62,669 nt of DNA from positions 1-62,669 of IMG/VR virus record IMGVR_UViG_3300023184_000123; one strand, given 5' to 3'. The notes beneath the pieces are model-generated. The model was not told the DNA's origin, made no database searches, and saw nothing but the letters and a program-made list of their open reading frames with translations. The stretch comes from a virus. The position numbers and the translations under genes were made by a program. Positions 43,849 through 49,458 of this stretch are shown piece by piece (within the stretch, counting starts at the first letter, position 1; the number at the start of each line of letters is the position of its first letter).

Positions 43849-43922
43849 GCGTCCCTACGGGGATTCGAACCCCGGTACTCACCGTGAAAGGGTGATGTCC
43901 TAGGCCTCTAGACGATAGGGAC
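43847..43922 (-). tRNA. tRNA-Glu(TTC)
   Basis: The acceptor is GTCCCTA/TAGGGAC, the loop CTTTCAC, G73, with encoded CCA that overlaps the adjacent inverted repeat. Confidence 0.95.
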
Positions 43923-43977
43923 AAACTAAATTTTATATTTTTAAAGAACGTTGCTAGTGTTTGCTAGACAAGTGTTT

Positions 43978-44006
43978 ATTATACAATCTCTACTGAGCAA
44001 TGTCAA
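43978..44006 (-). promoter_or_regulatory. Sigma-70 promoter for tRNA-Glu and downstream tRNAs
   Basis: TTGACA, 17 bases, TATAAT on the minus strand. Confidence 0.8.
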
Positions 44007-44026
44007 CAACTTTTTTAAAAAATATT

Positions 44027-44101
44027 TGGCCGGCCTTGAGAGGATCGAACTCCCACCGCTGGTTTCGAAGACCAGAATGATATCCATTTCACCAAAGGCC
44101 G
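44027..44101 (-). tRNA. tRNA-Arg(TCG)
   Basis: The acceptor is CGGCCTT/AAGGCCG, the anticodon arm CTGGT CTTCGAA ACCAG, G73, with encoded CCA. Confidence 0.95.
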
Positions 44102-44108
44102 ATTTGAG

Positions 44109-44183
44109 TGGTCCGGCGTAACGGAATCGAACCGCTATTAGGGGAGTAGAAATCCCCTGTATTATCCATTATACGAACGCCAG
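44109..44183 (-). tRNA. tRNA-Arg(TCT)
   Basis: The acceptor is CTGGCGT/ACGCCGG, the loop TTTCTAC, with encoded CCA. Confidence 0.95.
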
Positions 44184-44192
44184 TGAACATGT

Positions 44193-44221
44193 ATTATACT
44201 TTATTTACCGACTGATGTCAA
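44193..44221 (-). promoter_or_regulatory. Sigma-70 promoter for tRNA-Arg(TCT)
   Basis: TTGACA, 17 bases, TATAAT on the minus strand, overlapping the stop region of the B12-binding radical SAM gene. Confidence 0.8.
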
Positions 44222-45674
44222 TGGTGTTGATTCCTAACTTTTTATTTTTGTAAGATTCCACTCTTGTTTTCATAATTCTGGCGTCGTTTTCTTCCTCTGC
44301 ACACCGATTGAGTCTCGCCGTTAAATCTCCATCAATGCCATTTGATGAAATATTCCAGCAGTTCAATGTAAATCCGTTTTCTTTTTCATACAATTCTTTA
44401 TACATTTTTTTTTGTAGTTCGATTGCTTGATTTATATTCATAAATTTATTTTGCCAAGGCAGTACAGTGTTACTGACGCCGCCGCGCTGGCCGCTGGGAT
44501 TCCAGTTAATATCACTATCCTCCATCACAGTGTAACCATACTTTTTGTAATCTGCACTTAACTTAGACAGTGTATCAAACTCCCCGACTGGTATTTCTAA
44601 TGCAAATGGAATAAATGATTGTCCCCTCCAGTTTTCTTTCAGCCAGGAGATTGTGTTTTCCGTTTGTTGTACAGTATCCTCTGGCAATCCAATGATAAAA
44701 CTCATAGTTCCTCGATAACGTCCTTTGCTGGTAAAGTAGTTTTTAGCATCTATCAACCCTGCTTTGATCTTTTCAGGATCCATTCCTTTACCAACAACTT
44801 TAACTGACTCTTTATTAAAACTTTCTATACCATAAAGGTGGCCAAGAAACCCTAATCTAGACAATTCTTCTTTATCTTCTTTTCTAGATATCATCAAGTC
44901 TGCTCTAACAAATCCAGTAAACCAAGGTTTGAACGACATTAGCTGTGTTGCGTCGGCAAACTTGGTTATTTTTTCTGTTCGATCATTAAACGTTTCGTCT
45001 GCCACAAGATAGTTAGTAACACCAAATCTATCGTAAGCATCCATCAGTTGTGTGTAATAATCCGCGGCATCTCTACTGTAATCGCCCTTTACACCCAGTA
45101 CAGGAAAATTACAAAACGCACATTTAAATTTACAACCTCTGGCAAACTCAATGCCCAACCACTCATCAGGACGAATGAAATCTCGGTCTTGATACTTCAC
45201 CATCAAACTTTTCATTGGAAATGAAGGATACATTTCATTTCCGTTGATTAATTTTTTATTGAATATAGAAAACTTTGGAAGTTCGCCGTTGCTAAAAAGC
45301 CATTTCAGCAAAACTAACAAAGCATTCTCACCAAACCCTTGAATGTAATAATCTATACACTTCGATTTGAATTGCGGAGCAACTCCTGATCCTGATATTA
45401 TCACAACATCAGGGTATTCAACTTTTAACCATGCTGTAAAGTCTTCTAAGATTTCACTCCATAGTGAAAACATGTGGCTGAATCCTATAAACTTTGTGTT
45501 TTTATCAATTCTTGATCTAGCTAGATCTTTAAACTCTTCCGGAGTCCAATACATAGCATAATCAATAATTTCAACGTCCCAGTTGTGTTCTCTAAGACAG
45601 TGTGCTATTCTGTATGCACCCACGGTCCTTCCTAGTTTTTCAGTAGATACATTGAATATCAAACATTTATACAT
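44205..45674 (-). CDS. B12-binding-domain radical SAM protein
   Basis: From ATG 45674 the 489-residue protein starts with a cobalamin-binding-like Rossmann half (LIFNVSTEKLGRTVGAYRIA, DVVIISGSGVAPQF), then radical SAM ARGCKFKCAFCNFP and SFIIGLPEDT. This two-domain order matches class B enzymes that often methylate unactivated carbons. The Dx(H)xxG cobalamin histidine is not visible. The start lies four bases after TGTAAATA. Confidence 0.85.
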   Translation of the reverse strand: MYKCLIFNVSTEKLGRTVGAYRIAHCLREHNWDVEIIDYAMYWTPEEFKDLARSRIDKNTKFIGFSHMFSLWSEILEDFTAWLKVEYPDVVIISGSGVAPQFKSKCIDYYIQGFGENALLVLLKWLFSNGELPKFSIFNKKLINGNEMYPSFPMKSLMVKYQDRDFIRPDEWLGIEFARGCKFKCAFCNFPVLGVKGDYSRDAADYYTQLMDAYDRFGVTNYLVADETFNDRTEKITKFADATQLMSFKPWFTGFVRADLMISRKEDKEELSRLGFLGHLYGIESFNKESVKVVGKGMDPEKIKAGLIDAKNYFTSKGRYRGTMSFIIGLPEDTVQQTENTISWLKENWRGQSFIPFALEIPVGEFDTLSKLSADYKKYGYTVMEDSDINWNPSGQRGGVSNTVLPWQNKFMNINQAIELQKKMYKELYEKENGFTLNCWNISSNGIDGDLTARLNRCAEEENDARIMKTRVESYKNKKLGINTIDISR

Positions 45675-45678
45675 CCTA

Positions 45679-45686
45679 TATTTACA
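45679..45686 (-). promoter_or_regulatory. Late-type TGTAAATA box, four bases before ATG
   Basis: TGTAAATA then TAGG then ATG on the minus strand, before the B12-binding radical SAM gene. Confidence 0.5.
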
Positions 45687-45690
45687 TAAA

Positions 45691-45768
45691 TGGTACCCCA
45701 CCCCTGATTCGAACAGGGAGAACTTCTCCTTTTGAGAGAGATGACTTTACCAATTTGTCCAGTGGGGC
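45691..45768 (-). tRNA. tRNA-Leu(CAA) with short variable loop
   Basis: The acceptor is GCCCCAC/GTGGGGT, the D arm Leu-like (GGACAAATTGGTAAAGTC), the loop CTCAAAA, with encoded CCA. The variable region is about six bases, not a long arm. Confidence 0.8.
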
Positions 45769-45780
45769 ATAAATATTTTT

Positions 45781-45945
45781 GTGAAAACACACGATCACAT
45801 AACATCTCAAGGATTGTATTTTCATCTTTGTTTGTACCAAGGTGTGTGTTGCGTCATGGTACAAGATGTGTACGACAACACCTACTTTGAAATGCAGTAC
45901 TTCACTGATGTCAACAAAGCATTGCGCTATATCAACAATCTCTAA
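45781..45945 (+). CDS. Possible 54-residue protein within the tRNA bank
   Basis: A GTG-started plus-strand frame (KTHDHITSQGLYFHLC...) has an amphipathic C-terminus FTDVNKALRYINNL. It is the only plus-strand candidate among minus-strand tRNAs. No strong ribosome-binding site is seen; an internal ATG at 45856 gives a 29-residue version. It ends one base before the tRNA at 45947. Confidence 0.4.
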   Translation: MKTHDHITSQGLYFHLCLYQGVCCVMVQDVYDNTYFEMQYFTDVNKALRYINNL

Positions 45946-45946
45946 A

Positions 45947-46038
45947 TGGTACCAGCGGAGGGAATCAAACCCTCTCAAGAACGCTAATCTGGCGCTAAAA
46001 GTCTTATAAGGACTCTCTGACTGTCAAGTCTCGCTGGC
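45947..46038 (-). tRNA. Class II-like tRNA with TAT anticodon
   Basis: The acceptor is GCCAGCG/CGCTGGT, the loop CTTATAA and CCA is encoded, but a long variable arm is present, which tRNA-Ile normally lacks. Position 8 is A rather than T. The isotype (Ile by anticodon, Leu/Ser by form) is therefore uncertain. Confidence 0.75.
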
Positions 46039-46045
46039 ATTGTTG

Positions 46046-46120
46046 TGGTCTCCTTGGCGGGAATCGAACCCACATTTACTCTTTAGGAGAGAGTGGTTCT
46101 ATCCATTGAACTACAAGGAG
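46046..46120 (-). tRNA. tRNA-Arg(CCT)
   Basis: The acceptor is CTCCTTG/CAAGGAG, the anticodon arm ACTCT CTCCTAA AGAGT, with encoded CCA. Confidence 0.95.
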
Positions 46121-46125
46121 ATGTT

Positions 46126-46201
46126 TGGAGCGGGTGATCGGGATCGAACCGACGACAATCACGTTGGCAACGTGGCGCTCTACCAACTGAGCTACACCCG
46201 C
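46126..46201 (-). tRNA. tRNA-Gly(GCC)
   Basis: The acceptor is GCGGGTG/CACCCGC, the loop TTGCCAA, U73, with encoded CCA. Confidence 0.95.
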
Positions 46202-46211
46202 ATAAAAGATA

Positions 46212-46456
46212 TTAGTAGAAAACACTAGAGGTTTTTGGTTCACGAGAGTGCAACTTGCCTACCCGGGCTTTACAGGCCCGCCTCATTTGTCTAGCAAACA
46301 TGGAGCACCTTTACTGCCCAATCCAGAATCTTTGACTGTAAATCATTATTCTTTCAACAGCTCGCATGCAGTTTATAACTACCTTTTCTCCGCAACGTTC
46401 CGTGTTACAAATACTTGTCTTTTCAGAATGCTTGTATGCTTTGTGTTTTCTACTAA
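46212..46456 (-). ncRNA. Structured non-coding region closed by a 14-bp inverted repeat
   Basis: TTAGTAGAAAACAC at 46212-46225 pairs with GTGTTTTCTACTAA at 46443-46456, enclosing 217 bases. A GGGC/GCCC hairpin lies near 46265. Short frames inside look like chance, so this is a candidate structured RNA of about 245 bases. Confidence 0.5.
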
Positions 46457-46737
46457 CAACTCTATTTAATAAAATGTCAAGTTGTTTACCGCACAACCTG
46501 ACAAAGCGGGGGTCTGTTGAATTTGTAAGTAGTGCTACCACATTATAAGCACCATTCACCCGAATTAACAAGCTCGAGCGGGATTCGGTAAGTCACTTAG
46601 GATACTAGTCCAGTTTGTCTCCGTTTCAGACACCACCCTTGCGAGTGGTTGGGAGTTGAACCCATCACCTTCTACTGCTTCGGTCCTTCGAAGAAACCTA
46701 GACAGAATGACATTCTCTTGCTGACACTTACAAAACT
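46457..46737. other. Non-coding stretch with a tRNA-like relic
   Basis: About 280 bases without a convincing gene. Positions 46645-46710 hold a T-arm-like TGGG TTCAACT CCCA and an anticodon-like CTTCGAA loop on the minus strand. No acceptor stem can be formed, so this is probably a decayed tRNA. Confidence 0.4.
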
Positions 46738-46827
46738 TGGAGGAAGAAGGAGGAATTGAACCCCGGCCAGCTAATGCCAACCGCCTGTTTTCCAAACAGG
46801 TGTAGTAACCATACTACCGCATCTTCC
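46738..46827 (-). tRNA. tRNA-Ser(GGA)
   Basis: Class II, acceptor GGAAGAT/TTCTTCC, anticodon arm CCTGT TTGGAAA ACAGG, encoded CCA. The discriminator is U rather than the usual G73 of tRNA-Ser. Confidence 0.9.
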
Positions 46828-46832
46828 ATGAT

Positions 46833-46908
46833 TGGTACACCCTGTTGGAATCGAACCAACTTCCACGGTTCTTCAAACCGCCGCTATGACCACATCAGCT
46901 AAAGGTGC
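46833..46908 (-). tRNA. tRNA-Phe(GAA)
   Basis: The acceptor is GCACCTT/AGGGTGT, the loop TTGAAGA, A73, with encoded CCA. Confidence 0.95.
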
Positions 46909-46915
46909 ATATACT

Positions 46916-46989
46916 TGGTAGTTCCTGAAAGAATTGAACTTTCATCTGCGCGATGTCAACGCACTGTTCTTCCATTAAACTAAGGAACT
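46916..46989 (-). tRNA. tRNA-Val(GAC)
   Basis: The acceptor is AGTTCCT/AGGAACT, the loop TTGACAT, A73, with encoded CCA. Confidence 0.95.
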
Positions 46990-46991
46990 AA

Positions 46992-47087
46992 AATCTACTT
47001 AGGGGTGACCACTGGGAATTGAACCCAGATAAGCGGAATCACAATCCACGACTTTACCATTAAGTTATGGCCACACCTAAGTAGATT
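46992..47087 (-). repeat. 12-bp inverted repeats flanking tRNA-His
   Basis: AATCTACTTAGG (46992-47003) and CCTAAGTAGATT (47076-47087) are perfect inverted repeats immediately outside the acceptor stem. A helix of about 20 bp would sheath the tRNA ends in the precursor. Confidence 0.75.
47004..47074 (-). tRNA. tRNA-His(GTG), CCA not encoded
   Basis: The acceptor is GTGGCCA/TGGTCAC, the loop TTGTGAT and C73. The bases after C73 read CCT, so the CCA must be added. Flanking 12-bp inverted repeats extend the acceptor stem. Confidence 0.9.
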
Positions 47088-47092
47088 AAAAT

Positions 47093-47167
47093 TGGTACCG
47101 CCAAAAGGAATCAAACCTCTATTCCCACGTTCGTAGCGTAGTGTATTATTCATTATACTATGGCGAT
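47093..47167 (-). tRNA. tRNA-Arg(ACG)
   Basis: The acceptor is ATCGCCA/TGGCGGT, the anticodon arm CTACG CTACGAA CGTGG, with encoded CCA. Decoding of CGN as in bacteria would need A34-to-I editing. Confidence 0.9.
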
Positions 47168-47172
47168 ATATT

Positions 47173-47250
47173 TGGCAGAGGAAGTGGGATTCGAACCCAC
47201 GATGACGATTTCAAAGACCGTTGCCTTAGGCCGGGCTAGGCGATTCCCCA
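47173..47250 (-). tRNA. tRNA-Gln(TTG)
   Basis: The acceptor TGGGGAA/TTCCTCT has an open 1-72 pair, as expected for tRNA-Gln. The loop is CTTTGAA, with G73 and encoded CCA. Confidence 0.95.
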
Positions 47251-47256
47251 ACAATT

Positions 47257-47332
47257 TGGTAGTAACGGTGGGACTCGAACCCACGATAAACACCGTATGA
47301 AGGTGGTGCATTAGCCACTATGCTACGTTACC
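47257..47332 (-). tRNA. tRNA-Met(CAT), elongator or Ile2-type
   Basis: The acceptor is GGTAACG/CGTTACT, the loop TTCATAC, with encoded CCA. There is no C1xA72 mismatch. Lysidine-modified tRNA-Ile2 cannot be excluded. Confidence 0.9.
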
Positions 47333-47460
47333 ATAGAAAAACACACTCGGCTCTCCTTACAACCTTGTTCCTGTCAATTCAGGATGAAACTGGATGAACC
47401 CAGAGGCTCCCCTTGGTTGTTTGTATCTGTCAATTCAGATTGAAAGTGTGTTTATCTATG
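47332..47460 (-). ncRNA. Structured non-coding element closed by a 16-base inverted repeat
   Basis: Positions 47332-47347 and 47445-47460 pair at 15 of 16 bases. Two direct repeats (CTGTCAATTCAG) lie inside. The element fills the space between tRNA-Met and tRNA-Lys. Confidence 0.5.
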
Positions 47461-47534
47461 GTAGGACCGCTGGGACTCGAACCCAGAATTGGCAGATTAA
47501 AAGTCTGCTGTGATAACCATTTCACCACGATCCC
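47459..47534 (-). tRNA. tRNA-Lys(TTT)
   Basis: The acceptor is GGGATCG/CGGTCCT, the anticodon arm GCAGA CTTTTAA TCTGC, with encoded CCA. Confidence 0.95.
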
Positions 47535-47538
47535 ATAT

Positions 47539-47614
47539 TGGTCCCTAGCGACAGATTCGAACTGTCACCTCATCGGTTAAGAGCCGAGTACGCTACCGTT
47601 AACGCCAGCTAGGG
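47539..47614 (-). tRNA. tRNA-Lys(CTT)
   Basis: The acceptor is CCCTAGC/GCTAGGG, the loop CTCTTAA, with encoded CCA. Confidence 0.95.
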
Positions 47615-47697
47615 TTAGTTGTATTAAATTGATTTAATGTGCCAACCCTAGACCAATACGGGATCTAGAGCGACACTAACGTTTAGCACGTTTCATG

Positions 47698-47826
47698 CTA
47701 TTCTCCTTTGTTGATATTACGCTTTTGTGCTTGGCGTTCTGATTTCCAGAACACTCGTTTCCAATCTTTCAAATGCTTCCACCATTGTGGACTGCGTGTT
47801 AGAATACCTTGTTGTTTATGTGCCAT
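47698..47826 (-). CDS. Small basic protein (42 aa)
   Basis: The frame from ATG 47826 encodes a basic, tryptophan-containing peptide (RSPQWWKHLKDWKRVFWKS). It overlaps the stop of the 31-residue ORF at 47816 by 11 bases. Its last codons AAAGGAGAA form a ribosome-binding site for a further possible 6-codon frame MKRAKR at 47676-47696. Function unknown; such peptides may bind nucleic acid or membranes. Confidence 0.55.
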   Translation of the reverse strand: MAHKQQGILTRSPQWWKHLKDWKRVFWKSERQAQKRNINKGE

Positions 47827-47911
47827 AAAGTGACCCCCTGTACTGACCACAAAGATCAGTCCATGCTAGAATCTCTTTTTCATTTAGCTTCATTGATTCA
47901 ATCCAAGACAT
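47816..47911 (-). CDS. Small protein (31 aa)
   Basis: ATG at 47911 follows TAAAGGAGACATCT, an excellent ribosome-binding site, and opens SWIESMKLNEKEILAWTDLC. It lies directly downstream of element copy 4, which would be its 5' leader. Function unknown. Confidence 0.55.
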   Translation of the reverse strand: MSWIESMKLNEKEILAWTDLCGQYRGSLYGT

Positions 47912-47927
47912 AGATGTCTCCTTTATA

Positions 47928-47990
47928 AAACAGGATGCTTATTTTTCAATTAAAAGTTGAATTTTTGAATTTGCTGTTCGCATCCTAAAA
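47928..47990 (-). repeat. Covarying RNA element, copy 4
   Basis: The terminal stem is GGATGC/GCATCC with the conserved AACAGCAA and ATCCTGTTTT. It is followed after three bases by the ribosome-binding site of the 31-residue ORF and lies just downstream of tRNA-Thr(GGT). Confidence 0.65.
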
Positions 47991-47991
47991 T

Positions 47992-48065
47992 TGGTGCTCT
48001 AACGTAGAATCAAACTACGATTCCTGTCATACCAAGACAGTGTTCTATCATTAAACTATAAGAGC
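47992..48065 (-). tRNA. tRNA-Thr(GGT)
   Basis: The acceptor is GCTCTTA/TTAGAGC with one mismatch, the anticodon arm CTGTC TTGGTAT GACAG, with encoded CCA. Confidence 0.9.
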
Positions 48066-48071
48066 AAAAAT

Positions 48072-48147
48072 TGGTCTCTCTGCTAGGATTCGAACCTAGA
48101 CCACACGGCCCCAAACCGTGTACGCAACCTGATAACGCTTCAAAGAG
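48072..48147 (-). tRNA. tRNA-Pro(TGG), second copy
   Basis: The acceptor is CTCTTTG/CAGAGAG, the anticodon arm CACGG TTTGGGG CCGTG, with encoded CCA. It differs from the copy at 41033. Confidence 0.9.
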
Positions 48148-48154
48148 ATAAAAT

Positions 48155-48229
48155 TGGTGGAGGCCGAGGGAATCGAACCCTTCTAGACAAGATGCTTGCA
48201 AGGCAACTCCGTAGCCCACTACTGCCCCC
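48155..48229 (-). tRNA. tRNA-Ala(TGC), second copy
   Basis: The acceptor GGGGGCA/GGCCTCC keeps the G3-U70 pair. The loop is CTTGCAA and CCA is encoded. One acceptor and one anticodon-stem mismatch are present. Confidence 0.85.
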
Positions 48230-48236
48230 AATTAAA

Positions 48237-48292
48237 AAACACATTCACCCGAATGGACATTGTCACCTCCGCCTGCTGTCGGAAATGTGTTT
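48237..48292 (-). ncRNA. Short non-coding element closed by a 9-bp inverted repeat
   Basis: AAACACATT (48237-48245) and AATGTGTTT (48284-48292) enclose 38 bases between tRNA-Ala and tRNA-Glu, using the same AAACAC-type arm as the larger elements. Confidence 0.4.
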
Positions 48293-48298
48293 GTTGAT

Positions 48299-48373
48299 TG
48301 GTACTGTCGACGGGTATCGATCCCGCTTCTCCACCTTGAAAGGGTAGCGTCCTAGCCACTAGACGACAACAGT
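48299..48373 (-). tRNA. tRNA-Glu(TTC), second copy
   Basis: The acceptor is ACTGTTG/CGACAGT, the loop CTTTCAA, with encoded CCA. The T loop is ATCGATA rather than TTCGAAT, so it is divergent. Confidence 0.85.
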
Positions 48374-48378
48374 GTAAA

Positions 48379-48445
48379 AAACAGGATAGCATTTTTGGCT
48401 TTTTTTCAAGAAAAGGTTTTTAATGTTTGCTGTTGCTATCCTAAA
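48379..48445 (-). repeat. Covarying RNA element, copy 5
   Basis: The terminal stem is GGATAGC/GCTATCC, with AACAGCAA and ATCCTGTTTTTTA conserved. It lies between tRNA-Ile and tRNA-Glu on the minus strand. Confidence 0.65.
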
Positions 48446-48447
48446 CT

Positions 48448-48521
48448 TGGTTCCCAGAGCAAGAATCGAACTTGCGAAGACCGGTTATCAGCCGATTATT
48501 ATACCATTTAATTATCCGGGA
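48448..48521 (-). tRNA. tRNA-Ile(GAT)
   Basis: The acceptor is TCCCGGA/TCTGGGA, the anticodon arm ATCGG CTGATAA CCGGT, with encoded CCA. Confidence 0.95.
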
Positions 48522-48526
48522 AAATT

Positions 48527-48601
48527 TGGCGGCTCCAAGGAGAATCGAACTCCTATTAATGGCGTGACAAGCCACCGTACTGACCATTATACTATGAAGC
48601 C
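48527..48601 (-). tRNA. tRNA-Asp(GTC)
   Basis: The acceptor is GGCTTCA/TGGAGCC, the loop TTGTCAC, G73, with encoded CCA. Confidence 0.95.
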
Positions 48602-48607
48602 AAATTT

Positions 48608-48695
48608 TGGTGGATCTTGATGGAATCGAACCACTTGCCGCCACCCCACTTGTTAATGGCTACCGGGTTACAGCCGGCAATGGGGGACAAGATCC
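48608..48695 (-). tRNA. tRNA-like element lacking a D arm (GTA loop)
   Basis: A perfect acceptor GGATCTT/AAGATCC, encoded CCA and a T-like arm (AGTGG TTCGATT CCATC) flank a hairpin with loop CTGTAAC. Only ten bases lie between acceptor and that hairpin, so no D arm forms. TTGCCG and CGGCAA could pair instead. It may be a modified tRNA-Tyr or a tRNA mimic. Confidence 0.45.
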
Positions 48696-48718
48696 ATAAC
48701 ACACTGTTTCCAATGTGT

Positions 48719-48795
48719 ATATTAAAGCATACTGATAACGCCACTATGTGTACTGCACTGTGAGCACAGCCGTCCCTTTCAGTATGCTTTAATAT
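48719..48795 (-). ncRNA. Structured non-coding element closed by a 17-bp inverted repeat
   Basis: Positions 48719-48735 and 48779-48795 are perfect inverted repeats enclosing 43 bases. It closes the upstream end of the tRNA bank. The interior has no ORF. Confidence 0.55.
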
Positions 48796-48905
48796 GACAG
48801 ATTTTTCGCTCTAGAAGAAGAGTTTCATCCTTGCCACCGCCCGTTTGCTCCGTGTTTATAGTGCAGAGCCAGGACCTCGTTTCCTGTATGTTCACACTTT
48901 GCGGT

Positions 48906-49064
48906 CTACAACTGCTCTTGAGCAGTCTCGCGCTTTCTAACAGCTTGACTATACATCTTTGCACGTTCTGTCTTTTCCAAAATCATCTTGCGAAAATCTT
49001 GTGGAGTCAGTGTATGCTCACGTGTAAAATCAGCTTCTTGTTTCTTCTTATCTGTTTCTGTCAT
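48906..49064 (-). CDS. Small charged protein (52 aa)
   Basis: ATG at 49064 opens TETDKKKQEADFTREHTLTP and continues through a lysine/arginine-rich helix to TAG. It is probably a helical basic protein. The intrinsic terminator at 49081 separates it from the upstream RNA region, though read-through could express it. Function unknown. Confidence 0.5.
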   Translation of the reverse strand: MTETDKKKQEADFTREHTLTPQDFRKMILEKTERAKMYSQAVRKRETAQEQL

Positions 49065-49080
49065 TTTTCGTTTTCACAAA

Positions 49081-49113
49081 ACAAAAAACCCCAGGAGTTT
49101 TAATTCCCAGGGT
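49081..49113 (-). terminator. Intrinsic terminator
   Basis: The minus strand forms ACCCTGGGA / TCCTGGGGT (two wobble pairs) with an 8-base loop, followed by TTTTTG. Confidence 0.65.
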
Positions 49114-49216
49114 CCTTGAAGTTTGCGATGTAAGTTTTAAGTTACACTACAGTCCTCCGGACCCTTGAAATCTCTGGTGTGCGATCATATGATAGACTTC
49201 CGCCATTAATCGATAA

Positions 49217-49239
49217 CCAAAAACAGGCTATTACGCCTG
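49217..49239 (-). terminator. Intrinsic terminator in the leader region
   Basis: CAGGC / GCCTG stem with loop GTAATA, then TTTTTGG on the minus strand. It would end a transcript of about 120 bases started from the promoter at 49348. Confidence 0.65.
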
Positions 49240-49341
49240 CCAATTTGGGCATCGTATTAAACAGCTGATGTTTAAAATTTGATTGCATTTAGTTTCTCGT
49301 TTATCCTTTTGTTGCCAACAAGCACCATTGCCTGCTAACTA
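49240..49341 (-). ncRNA. Candidate small RNA
   Basis: No ORF of note lies between the promoter at 49348 and the terminator at 49217. This unit of about 120 bases, with its own consensus promoter and terminator, is best explained as a small non-coding RNA. Confidence 0.45.
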
Positions 49342-49347
49342 GTCCTA

Positions 49348-49376
49348 ATTATAGTGCCTTTCAGCACACTTGTCAA
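49348..49376 (-). promoter_or_regulatory. Sigma-70 promoter, proximal
   Basis: TTGACA, 17 bases, TATAAT on the minus strand. Confidence 0.8.
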
Positions 49377-49426
49377 CAACTTTTGAAATCTTTCTTTGTT
49401 GTATTTTCACAACACTGTCCGATGCC

Positions 49427-49456
49427 TTGTTTGCTGACTTGTTTGCTGACTTGTTT
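49427..49456. repeat. Tandem direct repeat of TTGTTTGCTGAC
   Basis: Two and a half copies of the 12-base unit TTGTTTGCTGAC lie between two promoters, possibly as a protein-binding site. Confidence 0.5.
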
Positions 49457-49458
49457 CT

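Noticed and set aside
46640-46720. Possible extra tRNA-Arg near 46.7 kb
   Set aside because: A T-arm-like and an anticodon-like hairpin can be drawn but no acceptor stem or CCA fits, so I treat it as a relic.
36627-48447. The five AGGAT elements as transposon ends, CRISPR repeats or integron attC sites
   Set aside because: The interiors and stems differ between copies, no target-site duplications or transposase are present, and spacing is irregular. The compensatory stem changes fit an RNA structure better.
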